Source: Cochliopodium minus (lineage: Eukaryota; Discosea; Himatismenida; Cochliopodiidae). Taken from it: a stretch of 33,629 bases of DNA. Below, in pieces: positions 30,801 through 33,629 of this stretch; positions within the stretch are counted from its first letter, which is position 1, and the number at the start of each line of letters is the position of its first letter. Under the pieces are notes generated by a model that worked only from the letters and a program-made list of their open reading frames with translations, did no database searches and had not been told where the DNA came from. The stretch is from positions 1 to 33,629 of the forward strand of contig JAMYWO010000383.1 of the NCBI GenBank assembly GCA_024220525.1. The letters run 5' to 3'. Position numbers and translations under genes: made by a program.

Positions 30801-32203
30801 TATATATTTTTTTACTTTCAATTTTTATTTTTTTTTTTTTTTTTATTTTTATTTTTATTTTTTTATTTTTTTTATGAAAAAAATATTTATTTTTATTTAT
30901 TATCTTTGTTTTTAATATTTCAAAAATGTTCATTTAATTTTATTTTTCATTTTTGTTTCCTTCACTTTTAAAATTTTTATAATTACCTGATTTTATGTCT
31001 TTTGTTAACAGGAGCACTACTTGCAAACACAAGAAAATGTTGAAAGTTTTTGGTACTTTGTATGTCAGTTCTAATTTCGTTTGCTTCTCTGTAAAAAAAA
31101 AAATTTAAAAAACAATTTATTTTTATTTTTAATCATAAAATCAAAAAAAATTTATTTTTTTTTAAAAAAGGGTACTTATTTCGGAAAAGAATCTAAACAA
31201 AAAATTCCTATGAACAAGATTAAAAGTGTAAAGACGGATTTGGAGAACAAAAAATCGATTTTGATCAACACTTCTTCCCAAAAATTTTTCTTTTACAGTA
31301 AAATTAATTCAATTATTTCATTTCTTGATTTTTATTTATTTATTTTTATTTATTTTTATTTATTTTTATTTATTTTTATTTATTTTTATTTATTTTTATT
31401 TATTTTTATTTATTTTTGTAGAATTCGCTAATCCAGAACCGATCTCGAAACTAATTGTTAGTTTCGCCCAAAAGAAGAAAGTGGAAATCAAAGTACGCAT
31501 GAGCACTGGCTCCATAGGGAGTTCTTTCCACGACAAATTTGAACTGACAGACGAAGGTCCATTTTTTATTTTAAATTATCATTTTTTAAAATATTGATTT
31601 TTTTAAACATTTTCAATTTTAATTAATTATTTTTTCAAAGATTGGGGAATTTTGTTGATGGGTTCCACTCGTAAAATATACCCTGCAGGTCACAAAGTTT
31701 TGAATATTGGAGTCTATGTTGATCAAATTTTTTACATCGTGAAAGGAAGGTAAATTCTTCTTTCAAAAAAAAAATAATTTAAAATTTCTTTTTTTTAAAA
31801 TAATTTTTATTGAAAAGTTTAAAAAAATGATAAAAATTTTTTTTTATTATCATTTTTATTGAAAAGTTTAAAATTGATTTAAAAATTTAACTCAATTTAA
31901 CTTTTTTTTTGCAGTTGCAAAGTTACCATTCCGGAAAAAGATTCAGAAATACAAGTTGCTACTTTGAAGGAAGGAAATTTCTTTGGAGAAATGAGTTTTT
32001 TCGAGGACAACACCACTACCGCCATCGTCAGCACCTCCGAAGAGTCTGAGATAGTTTCCCTTCACAAAGATAGACTTTTGATTCTGTTGAATAGAAGTTC
32101 TCTTTTGGCTTGCAAGTTTTTCAAGTATTTGTCTGATTTGCTTGCTGAGAGATACAGGGACATTCTCCAACAAAATTTGCAGACTAACACTTTCACCTTT
32201 TGA
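24876..32203 (+). CDS. multidomain signalling protein: pseudokinase - DEP - RapGAP - cNB - GRAM - cNB, about 1,341 aa
   Basis: 23 exons: 24876-24904, 24992-25281, 25417-25569, 25641-25866, 25955-26073, 26134-26529, 26785-26925, 27031-27345, 27563-27821, 27880-27965, 28025-28087, 28255-28562, 28717-28781, 28875-28906, 28973-28994, 29133-29405, 29733-30043, 30451-30649, 31012-31090, 31171-31297, 31422-31556, 31641-31749, 31915-32203. Residues ~10-265: kinase fold with HNN for HRD and DFS for DFG, but VAPER and DIWSFG kept. ~366-445: DEP (FGVIVYDRYIGERIYNRAF, LDFVNWIVEML). ~500-850: Rap/Ran-GAP, with the catalytic Asn in KKHTGNDVV and the end KLINSERA. ~935-1060: degenerate cyclic-nucleotide-binding (cNB) fold (IRIQNGRVKET, FGTHYG). 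~1090-1170: GRAM (FGTLYVSSNFVCFSG). ~1215-1341: second cNB (YPAGHKVLN, VKGSCKVTI, FFGEMSFF). The order DEP-GTPase regulator-cNB-GRAM-cNB is that of Dictyostelium GbpC, with RapGAP in place of RasGEF. Introns 30044-30450 and 30650-31011 are long T-rich stretches without other features. The start in exon 1 is the weakest point. Confidence 0.88.
31335..31417. repeat. decanucleotide microsatellite (TATTTTTATT)n within an intron
   Basis: Roughly eight tandem 10-bp units fill most of the intron 31298-31421 of the RapGAP gene, just before its acceptor TTTTTGTAG. It is a simple repeat likely to vary in length between strains. Confidence 0.9.
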
Positions 32204-32320
32204 GAATTTTCTTCTATTTTTCTTATTCAATTTATTTTATATTTCTAAAAAAAAAGTTTCTTTTTTCTCATTAAACTTTTATATTTAATTTCAAGAAAAG
32301 TTTTTAAAAATACATAAGAA

Positions 32321-33403
32321 TCAATAATTAAATTCATAATGTTGATTATCGTCGAAAAAGTTTGGGTAGAAGTGTTTGTTTGTAATGTAGTTGTTGTGAA
32401 AATAGGTTGTGTCCTCGTTATGCAAATAGTTATTATTGTAAGAGAAATAATTTGAGTTCTCATGAAAAGGTGCAAAACAATTGTATGGAGTTGGATCGAA
32501 TCTTGGTGTTTCTTGTATTGTTACAGGAGCAGTGAGTTGTTTCTGATAAGGGAACCCTTTGCAGATAGGCTTAAAAAAAGAAGAAGGATCATCATCTGAA
32601 TCTGTTGTGTTTAAATCATTGTTGGGATTAATGGAATCCTGCTTTCTTTTGTTAGATTTGATGGGCAAAAGAGGAATGTTCATAGAGGATCGTTTCTTCC
32701 CACTCTTTTTTTTCAACAGATTCTCGATATCGGGGATATCTGGTTTGCTTGTCAACAAATAATCATCCGAATTGAATTCTGATGATAGATTGATATCTCC
32801 CTCAACAGATCCATCATTCTTGATGTCCATCTGATAAAAGGTGTATTCTTTGCTTTTTGTTGCATTCAATTTGTTACCTCCATTCATAAAAAGGATGTAT
32901 GTGCACACCCCAAACCCGTAGCTCTTTAGATTGTTTAGTACAGCATTCATGGTCTTTTGCCCCAGTATCTCCATCATCGATGCATTCTTGAATTGCATGA
33001 ATACAAAAGTATTGTTGATTCCTCTGTAGAAATTAATCTTGTCATCCTTTTTATTATTGATATTAATATTTATATTAGTGCATAACAAATTATTAATATT
33101 ATTAATGAATTTATTATTATTATTATATTCTTCTTTCTTTTTCCCCTTTTCATTGAATGAAGATTTTATTTTCCCCCAAACAGTCCCCTTCACTTTCATC
33201 TTTGGATTCTCCTCGATCTGTTGGAACAATCTGCTTCGCTCCTCCTTACACTCCATGTCCACCTGTACGCATTCCATCTCTACTTTCTCTTGTTTGGATT
33301 TTTTTTGGACGATTGTGTATTTTTTAGGGCTTCCTTTTACTGTGGACTTTCCTAGATCAATATAATCATCTCCTATCAGCATATTTCCTTTTCCATCTTC
33401 CAT
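32321..33403 (-). CDS. intronless Asn-rich protein, 360 aa, function unknown
   Basis: One uninterrupted frame from the ATG at 33403. The N-terminal ~85 residues are charged. An Asn/Ile-rich low-complexity run follows (NNNNKFINNINNLL, ININININ). Residues ~120-200 look folded (INFYRGINNTFVFMQFKNAS, then GFGVCTYILFMNGGNKL, then EYTFYQMDI). A basic patch (KKKSGKKRSSMN, KSNKRKQ) may direct it to the nucleus, and the tail is Asn/Tyr/His/Phe-rich. It shares intronless structure and composition with the gene at 16071-17399, and both could be regulators, but there is no recognisable domain. It converges on the RapGAP gene with 117 bp between stop codons. Confidence 0.7.
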   Translation of the reverse strand: MEDGKGNMLIGDDYIDLGKSTVKGSPKKYTIVQKKSKQEKVEMECVQVDMECKEERSRLFQQIEENPKMKVKGTVWGKIKSSFNEKGKKKEEYNNNNKFINNINNLLCTNINININNKKDDKINFYRGINNTFVFMQFKNASMMEILGQKTMNAVLNNLKSYGFGVCTYILFMNGGNKLNATKSKEYTFYQMDIKNDGSVEGDINLSSEFNSDDYLLTSKPDIPDIENLLKKKSGKKRSSMNIPLLPIKSNKRKQDSINPNNDLNTTDSDDDPSSFFKPICKGFPYQKQLTAPVTIQETPRFDPTPYNCFAPFHENSNYFSYNNNYLHNEDTTYFHNNYITNKHFYPNFFDDNQHYEFNY

Positions 33404-33552
33404 CTTTCGAATTTTGTTTATTTTATAGCCGGATAAATTTTAGTTTAATATATTTTTGCTTGAAATTCAGAAACTTGATTATTGTTCCAGATTGACTTTA
33501 CCAAATTTTTTTTTTTTATATATCAGCATAAAATATAAAAAAAAAAATTATA

Positions 33553-33584
33553 CAGGCCTCCCCAAAATTAGTATACTAATTATC
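33553..33584 (+). mobile_element. possible end of a Tc1/mariner-like transposon running past the window
   Basis: After TATA, the sequence CAGGCCTCCCCAAAATTAG continues into TATACTAATT. This resembles Tc1/mariner/pogo terminal repeats, which often begin CAG, contain CCAAAATT and sit next to a TA target dinucleotide. The partner repeat would lie beyond base 33629. A perfect 16-bp palindrome, AATTAGTATACTAATT (33566-33581), overlaps it. The call rests on motif resemblance only. Confidence 0.3.
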
Positions 33585-33629
33585 TAAGATAAATTATATT
33601 ATAATTATTATTATAGTTTGTATTGTTGC

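Noticed and set aside
31320-31420. Poly-Phe/Tyr/Leu/Ile frame around (TATTTTTATT)n as a membrane segment
   Set aside because: It is translated microsatellite within an intron with a clear donor and acceptor. The spliced frame continues GRAM into the next exon.

Overview
The window is very AT-rich nuclear DNA of a gene-dense, intron-rich, amoeba-like protist, read with the standard code and TAA, TAG and TGA stops. The signs are spliceosomal GT-AG introns (mostly 48-120 nt, T-rich), poly-A runs before most ATGs, Q/N-rich intronless proteins, and a protein built like the cyclic-nucleotide-type signalling proteins of Amoebozoa (Dictyostelium GbpC/GbpD). An amoebozoan is my best guess, but it is an inference. 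All exon junctions were set by hand from frame, splice dinucleotides and protein-family conservation. No transcripts were available.

Layout. 1-96: the 3' end of a plus-strand gene. 113-9041, all minus strand: a large ankyrin protein, a six-bladed kelch propeller, an RGS + RasGAP-like protein and a REEP/Yop1 membrane-shaping protein. 9191-11931, minus: a 16-exon PYROXD2-type FAD oxidoreductase. It is head-to-head, 46 bp between start codons, with an ankyrin/charged-tail gene (11978-13545, plus), which is followed by a Sel1-repeat gene (13843-15795, plus). 16071-17399, minus: an intronless Q/N-rich putative regulator. About 18037-20015: a ~2-kb element with perfect 199-bp terminal inverted repeats. 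20071-20444, minus: a small coiled-coil gene, head-to-head (35 bp between ATGs) with a ten-exon group II truncated hemoglobin (20480-21413, plus). 21452-22272, minus: a helical protein. 22602-24599, plus: the signal recognition particle receptor alpha subunit. 24876-32203, plus: a 23-exon, about 1,341-residue signalling protein. 32321-33403, minus: an intronless N-rich protein. The last ~75 bp may hold the end of a Tc1/mariner-like element.

Highlights. (1) The 23-exon gene encodes pseudokinase - DEP - RapGAP - cNB - GRAM - cNB. This has the layout of GbpC's C-terminal half, with a Rap-inactivating GAP where the RasGEF would sit. (2) Two genes appear to need 2-nt exons: AG in the hemoglobin, which restores the family motif GHPxLRxRH, and GC in the PYROXD2 gene, next to an 8-nt exon. 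(3) The RGS/RasGAP protein seems to lack the arginine finger. Two G-protein regulators (RGS/RasGAP-like and RapGAP) therefore lie in one 33-kb window, one predicted inactive and one with its catalytic Asn intact.
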